Positions 53,574-62,776 of a stretch of DNA of 64,000 nt are shown here, one piece after another. How positions within the stretch are numbered: position 1 is the stretch's first letter; each line of letters starts with the position of its first letter. The notes under the pieces were generated by a model. That model was not told the DNA's origin. It searched no databases and saw only the letters and a program-made list of their open reading frames with translations. The position numbers were made by a program, and so were the translations under genes. The stretch lies in the NCBI GenBank assembly GCA_965200175.1, contig OZ241345.1, positions 2,294,001 through 2,358,000 of the forward strand, given 5' to 3'. Origin of the DNA: Azophilus sp026709365. Lineage in GTDB: Bacteria; Pseudomonadota; Gammaproteobacteria; Pseudomonadales; Azotimanducaceae.

Positions 53574-55205
53574 ATGCCAGTGCTGAACACGCGGCTGGAC
53601 ACCCGCGATGCAGCCTTTGCGCGGAACAAGGCGGACATGCTCGAGACGCTCGAGGAACTCCAAGCCTTGCTGGACGAAGCCGCCCGAGGCGGCGGCCCGG
53701 AAGCCGCAGCCAGACTCGCCGCGCGCGGCAAGATGCCCATCCGCGAACGCATCGCCGCGGCGCTCGACCGGGACTCGCCGTTTCTGGAGATCAGTCCGCT
53801 GGCAGCTTGGCGCTCGCCGTTCACCATCGGCTCAGGATTCGTGGTCGGCATTGGCGTCATCGAGGACGTGGAGTGCGTCATCCTCGGCCATGACCCCTCG
53901 GTGAGGGCCGGCGCCTTCAACGCCTTCAACGCCAAGAAACTGATGCGGGGGCTGCAGATTGCCCGGGAGAACCGCATGCCCTACGTGCAGTTCGTGGAGT
54001 CCGCTGGCGCGGACCTGCGCGGCCAGGGCGACGGCGACCCGGAAGCGGCCATCCAGCGGGAGATCGAGCACTTCGCCGAGTCCGGGCGGCTGTTCTACGA
54101 AATCACCGAACTTTCGAAGCTGCGCATCCCCACCATCTCGCTGGTGTTTGGCGCCTCCACCGCCGGCGGGGCCTACCAACCGGGCATGAGCGACTACAAC
54201 ATCTTCATCCGCAACCAGTCCCGGGTGTTTCTCGGCGGCCCGCCCTTGGTGAAGATGGCCACCGGCGAGGACGCCGACGAGGAAAGCCTTGGCGGCGCCG
54301 ACATGCACACCCGCACTTCCGGCTTGGGCGACTACCTGGCCCGCGACGAGTTGGACGGCATCCGCATGTGCCGGGAGGTCGTGGCCCACCTGAACTGGCG
54401 CAAGCTGGGGCCGGAACCCGAGGCCGGCTTCGAGGCGCCCAAGCACGACCCGGAGGACCTGCTCGGCCTGGTCGCCAAGGACTTGCGCGCTCCGTTCGAC
54501 ATGCGCGAGGTCATCGCCCGCATCGTCGATGCGTCCTACTTCGAGGAGTTCAAGCCGCTCTACGGCCCGACCCTGGTCTGCGGCTGGGCGCGTGTGCATG
54601 GCTATCCGGTCGGCATTTTGGGCAACAACGGCGCCCTGTTCTCGGAGTCGGCGGAGAAGGCCGCGCAGTTCATCCAACTGTGCAACCAAATCGACGTGCC
54701 GCTGCTGTTCCTGCACAACATCACCGGCTACATCGTCGGCACCGACTTCGAGCAGGGCGGCATCACCAAGAACGGCTCAAAGATGATCAACGCGGTGTCC
54801 AACTCCACGGTGCCGCACATCAGCATCATCACCGCCTCCTCCTACGGCGCCGGCAACTACGGCATGAGCGGGCGCGCCTTCGGGCCGCGCTTCACCTACA
54901 TCTGGCCGTTCGCCAAGATCGCGGTCATGGGGCCCAAGCAGATGGCCGGCGTCATGAGCATCGTCGGACGCGCCGCCGCCAAGCGCCGGGGCATCGAGTT
55001 CGACGAGGAGGCTGACGCCAAGCGGGCGGCCATCGCCGAGCATTGGGCCGAGGAGCGCTCCAAGGGCCTGTTCGCCACCTCCCGGGTCTCCGACGACGGC
55101 ATGATCGACCCGCGCGACACGCGCATCGTCATCGCGCTGTCGCTGTCGGCCGCCTACAACAACAAAGTGGAAGGCACCAAGGAGTTCGGCACATGGCGGA
55201 TGTGA
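53574..55205 (+). CDS. Acyl-CoA carboxylase, carboxyltransferase (beta) subunit
   Basis: A 543-aa crotonase-fold carboxyltransferase with GGGGAGGG before ATG 53574. Two subdomains bind acyl-CoA (SLVFGASTAGGAYQPGMSDY) and carboxybiotin (FLHNITGYIVGTDFEQGGI; ASSYGAGNYGMSGRAF). It transfers CO2 from biotin to an acyl-CoA. It resembles methylcrotonyl- and geranyl-CoA carboxylases, but the N-terminal third diverges (FTIGSGFVVGIGVIEDVE), so the acyl substrate is uncertain. It overlaps the alpha gene by 13 bp. Confidence 0.9.
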   Translation: MPVLNTRLDTRDAAFARNKADMLETLEELQALLDEAARGGGPEAAARLAARGKMPIRERIAAALDRDSPFLEISPLAAWRSPFTIGSGFVVGIGVIEDVECVILGHDPSVRAGAFNAFNAKKLMRGLQIARENRMPYVQFVESAGADLRGQGDGDPEAAIQREIEHFAESGRLFYEITELSKLRIPTISLVFGASTAGGAYQPGMSDYNIFIRNQSRVFLGGPPLVKMATGEDADEESLGGADMHTRTSGLGDYLARDELDGIRMCREVVAHLNWRKLGPEPEAGFEAPKHDPEDLLGLVAKDLRAPFDMREVIARIVDASYFEEFKPLYGPTLVCGWARVHGYPVGILGNNGALFSESAEKAAQFIQLCNQIDVPLLFLHNITGYIVGTDFEQGGITKNGSKMINAVSNSTVPHISIITASSYGAGNYGMSGRAFGPRFTYIWPFAKIAVMGPKQMAGVMSIVGRAAAKRRGIEFDEEADAKRAAIAEHWAEERSKGLFATSRVSDDGMIDPRDTRIVIALSLSAAYNNKVEGTKEFGTWRM

Positions 55206-57184
55206 GGATCGAGCCCATCACCCGGCTGCTGATCGCCAACCGCGGCGAGATCGCCCGCCGCATCCTGCGCACCGCCCACGACATGGGCATTGACACCGTG
55301 ACGGTGTACGCCGACGGGGATGCGGACGCACCCTTCGTGCGGGAGGCGGGCACCGCCATCGCCCTGAACGGGCGCACCGCCCGGCAAACCTATCTGGACG
55401 TGGGCAAGATGATTGATGCCTGCCGCCGCGCCGATGCCGACGCCGTGCATCCGGGCTACGGCTTTCTGTCGGAGAACCAGGCTTTCGCCCAAGCGGTGGT
55501 CGATGCCGGACTGAAGTGGCTGGGGCCGGCGCCGGAAGTGATCGGACTGATGGGCGACAAGCTGTCCGCCAAGGCGCTGATGCAGGAGGCCGGCGTGCCG
55601 ACGCTGAACGCCATCGAGATCGCCGACGCCACCGAACCCGCGGAAGCCGCTCGGCAAATCGGCTATCCGGTGCTGGTCAAGGCGGCGGCCGGCGGCGGCG
55701 GACGCGGGATGCGCGTGGTGGCCGACGAGTCCGGCCTTGAGGCCGCCATCGCCGGGGCACGGCGCGAATCCGGCGCCGCCTTCGGCGACGACACGCTCTT
55801 TCTGGAGAAGTGGCTCGACCACGCCCGCCATGTTGAGATGCAGATTCTCGGCGATCGGCACGGCAATCTCGTCCATTGCTTTGAACGGGAATGCTCCATT
55901 CAGCGCCGCCACCAGAAGGTGATCGAGGAGGCGCCCTCCCCGGCGGTCACGCCACAGCTGCGGCAGCGCCTCGGCGAAGCGGCCATCGCCGCGGCCCGCA
56001 AGCTCGGCTACTCGTCGGCTGGCACGGTGGAGTTTCTGGTGCAGGACGATGAGTTCTTCTTCCTGGAGGTCAACGCCAGGCTGCAAGTGGAGCACCCGGT
56101 CACCGAGGAGATCATCGGCCACGACTTGGTGCGCGAGCAGATCCGCATCGCCGAGGGGGAGCCGCTGTCGTTCACCCAGGACGACCTCGCCATCAACGGC
56201 TGGGCCATCGAAGCCCGCCTCTACGCGGAGAACCCGGAGCGCAACTTCCTGCCCGCGCCGGGCACCGTCGCCGTCTGGCGGCCAGCCGCGGCGGGACAGG
56301 CCCGCTACGACTCCGGGGTGGAGTCCGGCAGCGAGATCAGCATCGAATTCGACCCCATGATCGCCAAGGTCATCGCCCACGGCCCCACCCGCCGGGAAGC
56401 GGCCGGGCGATTGGCCAGAGCCTTGGAGGCCACGGAGATTCACGGCCTGACCACAAACCGCGACTTTCTGGTCGCCACCCTGCGCACCCCGGAGTTCCTG
56501 GCCGGCGACACCACCACCGACTTCATCGAACGGGTGAACCCCGCACGCCGCCGGGCGGTCTCGGGCGCCGAACGCATCGAGGCGGCGGTGGCCGTGGCCT
56601 TGGAGGGCCAAGCGCGCCGCCGCGCCCGCACCCGAACCAACCGCGGGGTGCCGAGCGGCTGGCGCAACGCCACCATGCCTTGGCAGAAGCTGGACTTCGA
56701 CATCGGCGGCGAGACGCTGCATCTCGAATACCAATCCCGCCGCGACGGCCGGTTCCGCATGACCGCCGACGGCAGCGAGGAGATGCTCATCGAAGCCCAT
56801 GCCTGCGGCAACGGGCGCGTGGAAGCCAGCATCGACGGCAGGCGCCTGACCTTCACGGTGCAGCCCCAAGGCAACGATTGGTTCGTGCAAAGCCGCGCGG
56901 GAGGCCTGACCGCAACCCAACTGCCGCGCTACCCCGACCCTGCCGGGGACGACCAAGGCGGCGGCTTGACCGCGCCCATGCCGGGCGCGGTGCTTTCCAC
57001 CGCGGTCGCCGCCGGCGATGCGGTCCGGCAAGGCCAGCTGCTGCTGATTCTCGAAGCGATGAAGATGGAGCACCGCATCACCGCGCCAAGGGACGGCACG
57101 GTCGATGCGCTGCACGTGAAAGAGGGCGACCAAGTGGAAAACGGCCAGTTGCTGGTGACCATACGAGCTGAGGAGACGCCTTGA
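55193..57184 (+). CDS. Acyl-CoA carboxylase, biotin carboxylase/BCCP (alpha) subunit
   Basis: A 663-aa multidomain protein. The N-terminal biotin carboxylase starts LLIANRGEIARRIL. The ATP-grasp loop is AAAGGGGRGMRVV and the active site FERECSIQRRHQKVIEEAP. A BT-like middle domain follows. The C-terminal BCCP has the biotinylation motif EAMKMEH. It makes carboxybiotin for the beta subunit with ATP and bicarbonate. The ATG lies inside the beta gene end, so they are coupled. Confidence 0.94.
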   Translation: MADVRIEPITRLLIANRGEIARRILRTAHDMGIDTVTVYADGDADAPFVREAGTAIALNGRTARQTYLDVGKMIDACRRADADAVHPGYGFLSENQAFAQAVVDAGLKWLGPAPEVIGLMGDKLSAKALMQEAGVPTLNAIEIADATEPAEAARQIGYPVLVKAAAGGGGRGMRVVADESGLEAAIAGARRESGAAFGDDTLFLEKWLDHARHVEMQILGDRHGNLVHCFERECSIQRRHQKVIEEAPSPAVTPQLRQRLGEAAIAAARKLGYSSAGTVEFLVQDDEFFFLEVNARLQVEHPVTEEIIGHDLVREQIRIAEGEPLSFTQDDLAINGWAIEARLYAENPERNFLPAPGTVAVWRPAAAGQARYDSGVESGSEISIEFDPMIAKVIAHGPTRREAAGRLARALEATEIHGLTTNRDFLVATLRTPEFLAGDTTTDFIERVNPARRRAVSGAERIEAAVAVALEGQARRRARTRTNRGVPSGWRNATMPWQKLDFDIGGETLHLEYQSRRDGRFRMTADGSEEMLIEAHACGNGRVEASIDGRRLTFTVQPQGNDWFVQSRAGGLTATQLPRYPDPAGDDQGGGLTAPMPGAVLSTAVAAGDAVRQGQLLLILEAMKMEHRITAPRDGTVDALHVKEGDQVENGQLLVTIRAEETP

Positions 57185-57226
57185 CCACGCTCCCGAAGTT
57201 AATCCACAAACAAAGGCCAGCTTGAC

Positions 57227-58039
57227 ATGCGGATCGACACCGGCACCGACCAACTGCTCTGCGAATTGCGCGACCGAGTGGCGACGGTGACGCTGAACAA
57301 ACCGGAGAAGCGCAATGCGCTCGGCGACATTCTCACGCCCGCGCTGCGCGAAGTGCTGCTGCGCTTGGAAGCCGACCCCGCGGCGGGCTGCGTCCTCATC
57401 ACCGGGGCGGGCAAAGCCTTCTGCGCGGGCGGCGACGTCACCGAAATGGGCGCAGCGACGGCAGCCGTAGAACGCACCCAGGATGAGCGGGTCGCGGAAC
57501 TGACGCGCAAGCAGGAGGCGCTGACCCTGCGCCTTTACGAATTGGCGAAGCCCACCATCGCGGCGCTGCCCGGCCCGGCTGCCGGGGCGGGCCTGTCCAT
57601 AGCCTTGGCCTGCGACCTCCGCGTGGCCGCCGACACCGCTTTCGTAACCACCGCCTTCGTCAACATCGGATTGTCCGGGGACTACGGCTCGAGTTGGTTC
57701 CTCAATCGCCTCGTCGGCCAAGCGAAGGCCAAGGAGTTGATGTTCCTATCCGACAGGGTCGGTGCTGAGGAGTGCCTGCGGTTGGGGCTGGTCAACAAGG
57801 TGTTTCCCGCCGCCAGTTTCCGTGAGGACGCCCACGCCTACGCCAAGCGCATCGCCAACGGCCCCGCCACCGCCTTGCGCCTGATGAAACGCAACCTCAA
57901 TCGCGGCGCGCTGCAGGGGCTGCGCGAGTCGTTGGCGATGGAAGCCCAGCACCTGATTGCGTCGGGGCAAAGCGAGGACGCCAAGGAGGCCATCAGAGCC
58001 TTCGTGGAAAAGCGAACGCCGAACTTCACATTTCGCTAA
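57227..58039 (+). CDS. Enoyl-CoA hydratase/isomerase family protein
   Basis: A 270-aa crotonase-fold protein. Oxyanion motifs are AFCAGGDVTEM and ALPGPAAGAGLSIALACD. The active-site region (FVNIGLSGDYGSSWFLNRL) lacks one of the two Glu of classical hydratases. In this context it could hydrate the carboxylase product, as 3-methylglutaconyl-CoA hydratase does in leucine or isoprenoid breakdown. Same operon, 42 bp after the alpha gene. Confidence 0.87.
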   Translation: MRIDTGTDQLLCELRDRVATVTLNKPEKRNALGDILTPALREVLLRLEADPAAGCVLITGAGKAFCAGGDVTEMGAATAAVERTQDERVAELTRKQEALTLRLYELAKPTIAALPGPAAGAGLSIALACDLRVAADTAFVTTAFVNIGLSGDYGSSWFLNRLVGQAKAKELMFLSDRVGAEECLRLGLVNKVFPAASFREDAHAYAKRIANGPATALRLMKRNLNRGALQGLRESLAMEAQHLIASGQSEDAKEAIRAFVEKRTPNFTFR

Positions 58040-58082
58040 CATTCCGCTGCAAATTCCCACCCATCGAGGAGCCTTCAGGCCC

Positions 58083-59795
58083 ATGCACGATCTCATCATC
58101 AAGAACGCCACCCTGATCGACGGCTCCGGCGCCGAGGCGGTCAGCGCCGACGTGGTCGCCGACCGCGGCGCCATAACCGAAGTCACCCCCGTCGGCGGCA
58201 GCCCCGCGAAGGCGAAGCGCGTCATCAATGCCCAAGGCGACCTGCTGACCCCCGGCTTCGTGGACATCCACACCCACTACGACGGCCAGGTCTGTTGGGA
58301 CAAGCAGCTGACGCCGAGTTGCTGGCACGGCGTCACCTCCATCGTGATGGGCAACTGCGGCGTCGGCTTCGCCCCGGTGCGGCCGGGCACCGAAGGCGAG
58401 CTGATCGAATTGATGGAGAGCGTCGAGGACATCCCCGGCACGGCGCTGCACGACGGCATCCCGTGGGGATGGGAGTCCTTCTCCGAGTACCTTGACCACA
58501 TCGACACCCCCTATGCGTTGGACGTCGGCGCCCAAGCGCCGCATGTAGCCATCCGCCACTACGTCATGGGCGAGCGCTGCTACGACGACGCGACGCCGCA
58601 GGACATGGCGGCAATGCGCCGCATCACCCGCAGCGCCTTGGAGGCGGGCGCCCTCGGCTTCACCACCTCCCGCTTCTACGGGCACCTCGACAAGGCCGGC
58701 AACCTGGTGCCCGGAACCCGCGCTTCGGGAGAGGAGATGCGCACCATCGGCAGCGCCTTCGCCGGCCTCGGCTTCGGCGCCATGGAGTTCGTTTCCGACA
58801 GCTTGAGCGATCCGCAGGAGCTGGCTTGGATCGAGCACATCACCCGCACCACCGGCTGCACCGTCACCCCCCTGGCCACCGCCGGCCGGGGGCCAACGCT
58901 CGGCCCAGTCTGGAAGCTGGCGGAACGGCTGAACGCCGAAGGGTTCAACCTGCGGCCCCAAGTCGGCGCCCGACCCGCCTCGATCCTGATGACCTTGGAG
59001 GGCACCATCAACCCCATGCGCCAGTTCCCGGCCTATCGGGAGATCCAACAGTACCCCTTGGCTGAACGCCAAGCCCGCCTGAGGGATGCGGACTTCCGTA
59101 AACGGGTGTTGGGCGAACCGCCCATCCTGCCGCGCAATCCCGACGCCGTGCGCTTCATGAACGACCACGAACGCATCTACATCCTGGATGCCGCACTCAC
59201 CTACGAACCGGGCCCCGAGGACAGCGTGGCGGCCGTGGCGCGGGCGCGGGGCCTCCACCCGGTTGAGGTGATGATGGACTGCTTGGCCGACGGCGTGCCA
59301 CTGCTGGTCCTGTTCGGCGTTTACGAAGGCGACCTGGAGGGCCAAAGGCGCGTCATCGAGCATCCGCAAAGCGTTTTCGGCCTCTCCGACGGCGGCGCCC
59401 ATTGCGGCGTGCTGGTGGATGCCGGCGTGCCCACCTACATGCTGAGCTACTTCAGCCGCGACCGACGGCGCGGGCCGCGCCTGCCGCTGCCGTTCGTGGT
59501 CCACAAGCTCACCCAGGACGCAGCCCAAGTGTACGGATTGAACGATCGCGGCCTAGTCGCGCCCGGCTGCAAGGCCGACTTCAACTTGATCGACTACGAC
59601 GCCCTGCAACTGCAGCCGCCGGAGATGGTTTACGACCTGCCCGCGGACGGCAAGCGGCTGGTGCAGAAGGCCGACGGCTACCGCATGACCATCAAGGCCG
59701 GGCAGCCGACGTTCGAGAACGGCGAAGCCACCGGCGCCCTGCCGGGCCGCCTGATTCGCGGCGCGCAGCCCGCTCCGGCCAACACGCTGAGCTGA
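58083..59795 (+). CDS. D-aminoacylase (N-acyl-D-amino-acid deacylase) family amidohydrolase
   Basis: A 570-aa metal-dependent hydrolase. The metal ligands are visible: HxH in VDIHTHYDG, Cys-His region WHGVTSIVMGNCGVGFAP, and a late Asp in FGLSDGGAHCG. It removes the acyl group from N-acyl-D-amino acids, or a related amide. It is 43 bp downstream of the enoyl-CoA hydratase. Together with a carboxylase this suggests an acyl-amide whose acyl part is then degraded, but that is inference. Its usual D-amino-acid partner enzymes are not here. Confidence 0.88.
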   Translation: MHDLIIKNATLIDGSGAEAVSADVVADRGAITEVTPVGGSPAKAKRVINAQGDLLTPGFVDIHTHYDGQVCWDKQLTPSCWHGVTSIVMGNCGVGFAPVRPGTEGELIELMESVEDIPGTALHDGIPWGWESFSEYLDHIDTPYALDVGAQAPHVAIRHYVMGERCYDDATPQDMAAMRRITRSALEAGALGFTTSRFYGHLDKAGNLVPGTRASGEEMRTIGSAFAGLGFGAMEFVSDSLSDPQELAWIEHITRTTGCTVTPLATAGRGPTLGPVWKLAERLNAEGFNLRPQVGARPASILMTLEGTINPMRQFPAYREIQQYPLAERQARLRDADFRKRVLGEPPILPRNPDAVRFMNDHERIYILDAALTYEPGPEDSVAAVARARGLHPVEVMMDCLADGVPLLVLFGVYEGDLEGQRRVIEHPQSVFGLSDGGAHCGVLVDAGVPTYMLSYFSRDRRRGPRLPLPFVVHKLTQDAAQVYGLNDRGLVAPGCKADFNLIDYDALQLQPPEMVYDLPADGKRLVQKADGYRMTIKAGQPTFENGEATGALPGRLIRGAQPAPANTLS

Positions 59796-59812
59796 CCTGG
59801 AGCATTCCCGCC

Positions 59813-60421
59813 ATGGGCCTGTACGCCAAGTACGTTCTCCCCAAGCTAATTGACCTCGCCTGCGGGCAGCCGCTCATGGCCAGCCTGCGCGCCGAGTACG
59901 TGCCCAGGGCCGAGGGCGACGTGCTTGAAATCGGCATCGGCAGCGGCCACAACTTAAGCCACTACCGGGACGCCAGCACCGTCACCGGCCTCGACCCGGC
60001 CCCGGAACTCACCGCCATGGCAAGCCGCCGCGCTGCCGCCATCGACGCCGAGGTGAGCATCCTGCAGGCTTCGGGAGAGGACATTCCCGCTGACGACGGC
60101 CAGTTCGACAGCATCGTCTGCACCTGGACCCTGTGCAGCATCCCCAACGTCGGCCAAGCGCTTGGGGAGATGCGGCGGGTGCTCAAGCCCGGCGGACGCT
60201 TCTACTTCATCGAGCACGGCCTGGCGCCGGAGCCGCAGGTGGCGCGCTGGCAGCGAGCCTTGGAACCGGTGTGGAAGGTCATCGGCGGCGGCTGCCATCT
60301 CACCCGGCAACCGGCCCTGCTGCTCGAGGACGCCGGCTTCGACTTGGCGGAGAAGCGCACCGGCTACCTACCCGGCCCCAAGCCCATGGCGTTCATGACC
60401 CACGGCGTCGCCGTGCGCTAA
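59813..60421 (+). CDS. Class I SAM-dependent methyltransferase
   Basis: A 202-aa protein (ATG 59813, 17 bp after the amidohydrolase stop). Motif I VLEIGIGSGHNLSHY, motif II VTGLDPAP, and VCTWTLCSIPNVGQALGEM followed by LKPGGRFYFIEHG are typical of methyltransferase type 11/UbiE-like enzymes. The acceptor is unknown. It is the last gene of the carboxylase operon and converges on larC. Confidence 0.86.
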   Translation: MGLYAKYVLPKLIDLACGQPLMASLRAEYVPRAEGDVLEIGIGSGHNLSHYRDASTVTGLDPAPELTAMASRRAAAIDAEVSILQASGEDIPADDGQFDSIVCTWTLCSIPNVGQALGEMRRVLKPGGRFYFIEHGLAPEPQVARWQRALEPVWKVIGGGCHLTRQPALLLEDAGFDLAEKRTGYLPGPKPMAFMTHGVAVR

Positions 60422-60439
60422 AGCGGAGCGTAGATCAAG

Positions 60440-61642
60440 TCAGGCCTCATCCAGAGCTTGGGCGACATCCAGGTCAACCGTTGCCTTGGCCTGCAGGTAA
60501 TCGAGGCCGGCCGCATCGGCCAAGCGCCGCACGTCGTCGAACTCCGACTTCCAGCGGCGCTGGCCGTCGGGCTGGGTCACCACCTTCACGCGCACCGCGC
60601 CCAAGCGGGTCTCCACGGTCTGAACCTGCCTGGGAAGAGTGCGCTTCTCAAAAGGCAACACGCGCAGTCCGATGGTGGTGGACCGATTGAGCACGGCCTG
60701 GGCCAGCGCATCCACCCGCTCCGCTTCGCACAGCACCGCCAAGCTGATCGCCGGGCGGGACTTCTTCATGACGATGGGCGTGACATAGACGTCACTGGCC
60801 CCGGCCGCCAACAGGTGGTCCATCAAGGGCTCATAGGCCTCCGGGCTCATGTCGTCGATGTTGGCTTCAATCTTGTAGTGCGCAGCCTTCGGCGCGGCTT
60901 GAACCGACGCGCCGCACTCGCCCACCACGACCCGCAGCACGTTGGGAATGTCGAAGTCCCGCTGGCCCACGCCGTAGCCCACCGAAGCCGGCGCGAAGCG
61001 GACGGGCGGGGCAAACTCATCCACCGACGCCTTCAATATGGCGGCGCCGGTGGGCGTGGTGGCCTCCCCCCGCACCCCGCCGTAGGAACAGGGCACGCCG
61101 GCAAGGATTTCCTGGGTGGCCGGCGCCGGCACCGGCAGCCGGCCGTGGGCGCAATCGACGAAGCCGCTGCCCACCTCCACGGGGTCGCAAAACACCCGCT
61201 CGACAGCCAAGGCTTCCAAGCATATTGCCGCGCCGACGATGTCCACGATGGAATCCACGGCGCCGACTTCGTGGAAGTGGACCCGCTCGACGGGAATGTC
61301 GTGGATCTTGGCCTCCGCCACCGCAATGCGCTCAAAGATGGCCAGCGCCTTGGCCTCGACGCCGGTGGCCAGCCGAGCGGCCTTGACCAGCTCGACGATG
61401 TCGCCGTAGTGCCGGTGCCGGTGGTGACCTTCCGCAGCGTGGCCGAGGTCCTTCACTTGGGCTTGGGTGCCGGAGATGCCGAACTTGCTGGCGCGCCGAA
61501 ATTCAATGGCGAACTCGGCCGCACACGGCAAGCGGCCCAGACCCTCGCGCAAAACCGCCTCCGGCACGCCGAGATCGACCATTGCGCCGAGGTGCATGTC
61601 GCCGGCAATGCCGGCGCTGCATTGGTAGTGGAGCGCGCGCAA
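60440..61642 (-). CDS. larC: Nickel-pincer cofactor biosynthesis protein LarC
   Basis: A 400-aa protein that inserts nickel into the pincer (NPN) cofactor of lactate racemase-like enzymes using CTP. Family motifs: SAGIAGDMHLGAMVDLG at the N terminus, His-rich AEGHHRHRHYG, HFHEVGAVDSIVDI and TPTGAAIL. The C-terminal LarC2 part includes IEANIDDMSPEAYEPL and MKKSRPA. Here both halves are one frame; in Lactobacillus they are joined by a programmed frameshift. Start is a TTG just after the aldo/keto reductase stop. No larB or larE and no racemase is in the window. Confidence 0.9.
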   Translation of the reverse strand: MRALHYQCSAGIAGDMHLGAMVDLGVPEAVLREGLGRLPCAAEFAIEFRRASKFGISGTQAQVKDLGHAAEGHHRHRHYGDIVELVKAARLATGVEAKALAIFERIAVAEAKIHDIPVERVHFHEVGAVDSIVDIVGAAICLEALAVERVFCDPVEVGSGFVDCAHGRLPVPAPATQEILAGVPCSYGGVRGEATTPTGAAILKASVDEFAPPVRFAPASVGYGVGQRDFDIPNVLRVVVGECGASVQAAPKAAHYKIEANIDDMSPEAYEPLMDHLLAAGASDVYVTPIVMKKSRPAISLAVLCEAERVDALAQAVLNRSTTIGLRVLPFEKRTLPRQVQTVETRLGAVRVKVVTQPDGQRRWKSEFDDVRRLADAAGLDYLQAKATVDLDVAQALDEA

Positions 61643-61645
61643 GCG

Positions 61646-62698
61646 TCAGGCGGTGTTGGCGAAGTATTGGCGCGACCTAGCGGCGGCGGTGAAGTTCTCC
61701 TGCAGATGCAGGAAGTTCTGAATGTCCGCGTTCACCGCATCAAGGCCGTGCTCCAGCACATAGGCGTAGCTGCGTTGGAAGGCGGTGAGCTTGGCCACCA
61801 GCAACGGCTCGTCGTAGTGGCCGTCAAAGGCGTCCTCATCCCCCCAGCCCAGGAAGTTGCGCCCGGCGAGGTGGCGGGCGGCCTTCATGCCGATCAGCCC
61901 GATGCCGGCCTCGCGCGCCCGCGCCAAGAGCGGCGCCAGCCCGGTCATCGGCGGCGAGCCGGGCAGGATGCTTTTGCCGTCCCAGTCGTACCAGCCCGCC
62001 GGCGTTACGGCGATCATGGCCAAGTCGTACCAGCCGGTCTCGATGGCCTTCTCCAGCACCGCTTGGGCGTTCTGGTGGGTCGAAAGGCCCCAAAAGCGAA
62101 TCTTGCCTGCGTCCCGGGCCTGCTCAAAGGCCCTGCGCATCTCCTCGCTGCCGATCAGATCGGTGTTGTTGGCGGCCATCTGGTAGTAGGCGTCGATCAT
62201 CTCCACCCTGAGATCGCGCAAGCTCTCCTCAAGCACTGCCAGCCACGCCTTGGCGCCCTGCCTGGCTTGGGCCGGCGTGATCGAGTCACCGGGGCCGACC
62301 TCCTCATCAAGGTAAACGATGGACTTGGAGATCAGAAAAACGTCATCCCGCGCCTTGGCGAGGAAATTGGCCATGTTGCGCTCCGCATCGCCGTAGTAGC
62401 GCCCGGTGCCCACGTCAAAGACGTTGACCCCCGCCTCCAAGGCCGTGCCGAGCAAGCGGTCCCTGGACCTGCGGCCCAGCGAAGCGCCGCAGCCGAACAC
62501 CAGCCGGCTGCCTGCAAACCCGGTTCGCCCCAAGGTCCGGTATGCCATGTCCGGCCAGCCGAGGCCACCTTCCACTTGGCCCTGCGCTTCCGCAGCAGCG
62601 GCCTTCACGCTGCCGGTGCGCAACAGCGTCTGGCCGGCGATGCCCGCCATCGCCAAGTGCTGGAGAAAAGTCCGGCGGCTCCTGTTCGACTGCTTCAT
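61646..62698 (-). CDS. Aldo/keto reductase with Tat signal
   Basis: About 350 aa from ATG 62698 with GGGAGG. The twin-arginine leader SRRTFLQHLAMAGIAG predicts periplasmic export, unusual for AKRs. The barrel shows YRTLGRTGFAGSRLVFG, FDVGTGRYYGDAE with the Tyr, and FLISKSIVYL with the Lys. The phosphate-binding C-terminal loop is not obvious, so NADPH use is uncertain. It lies 3 bp before larC, suggesting shared transcription. Confidence 0.85.
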   Translation of the reverse strand: MKQSNRSRRTFLQHLAMAGIAGQTLLRTGSVKAAAAEAQGQVEGGLGWPDMAYRTLGRTGFAGSRLVFGCGASLGRRSRDRLLGTALEAGVNVFDVGTGRYYGDAERNMANFLAKARDDVFLISKSIVYLDEEVGPGDSITPAQARQGAKAWLAVLEESLRDLRVEMIDAYYQMAANNTDLIGSEEMRRAFEQARDAGKIRFWGLSTHQNAQAVLEKAIETGWYDLAMIAVTPAGWYDWDGKSILPGSPPMTGLAPLLARAREAGIGLIGMKAARHLAGRNFLGWGDEDAFDGHYDEPLLVAKLTAFQRSYAYVLEHGLDAVNADIQNFLHLQENFTAAARSRQYFANTA

Positions 62699-62776
62699 GG
62701 CACTACCTCCCGCAACCAACCGTTGGCCCGCTTGGCGATCACCCACCGCAACCGCCAGCTTCGTGCCCAGTGTAAC

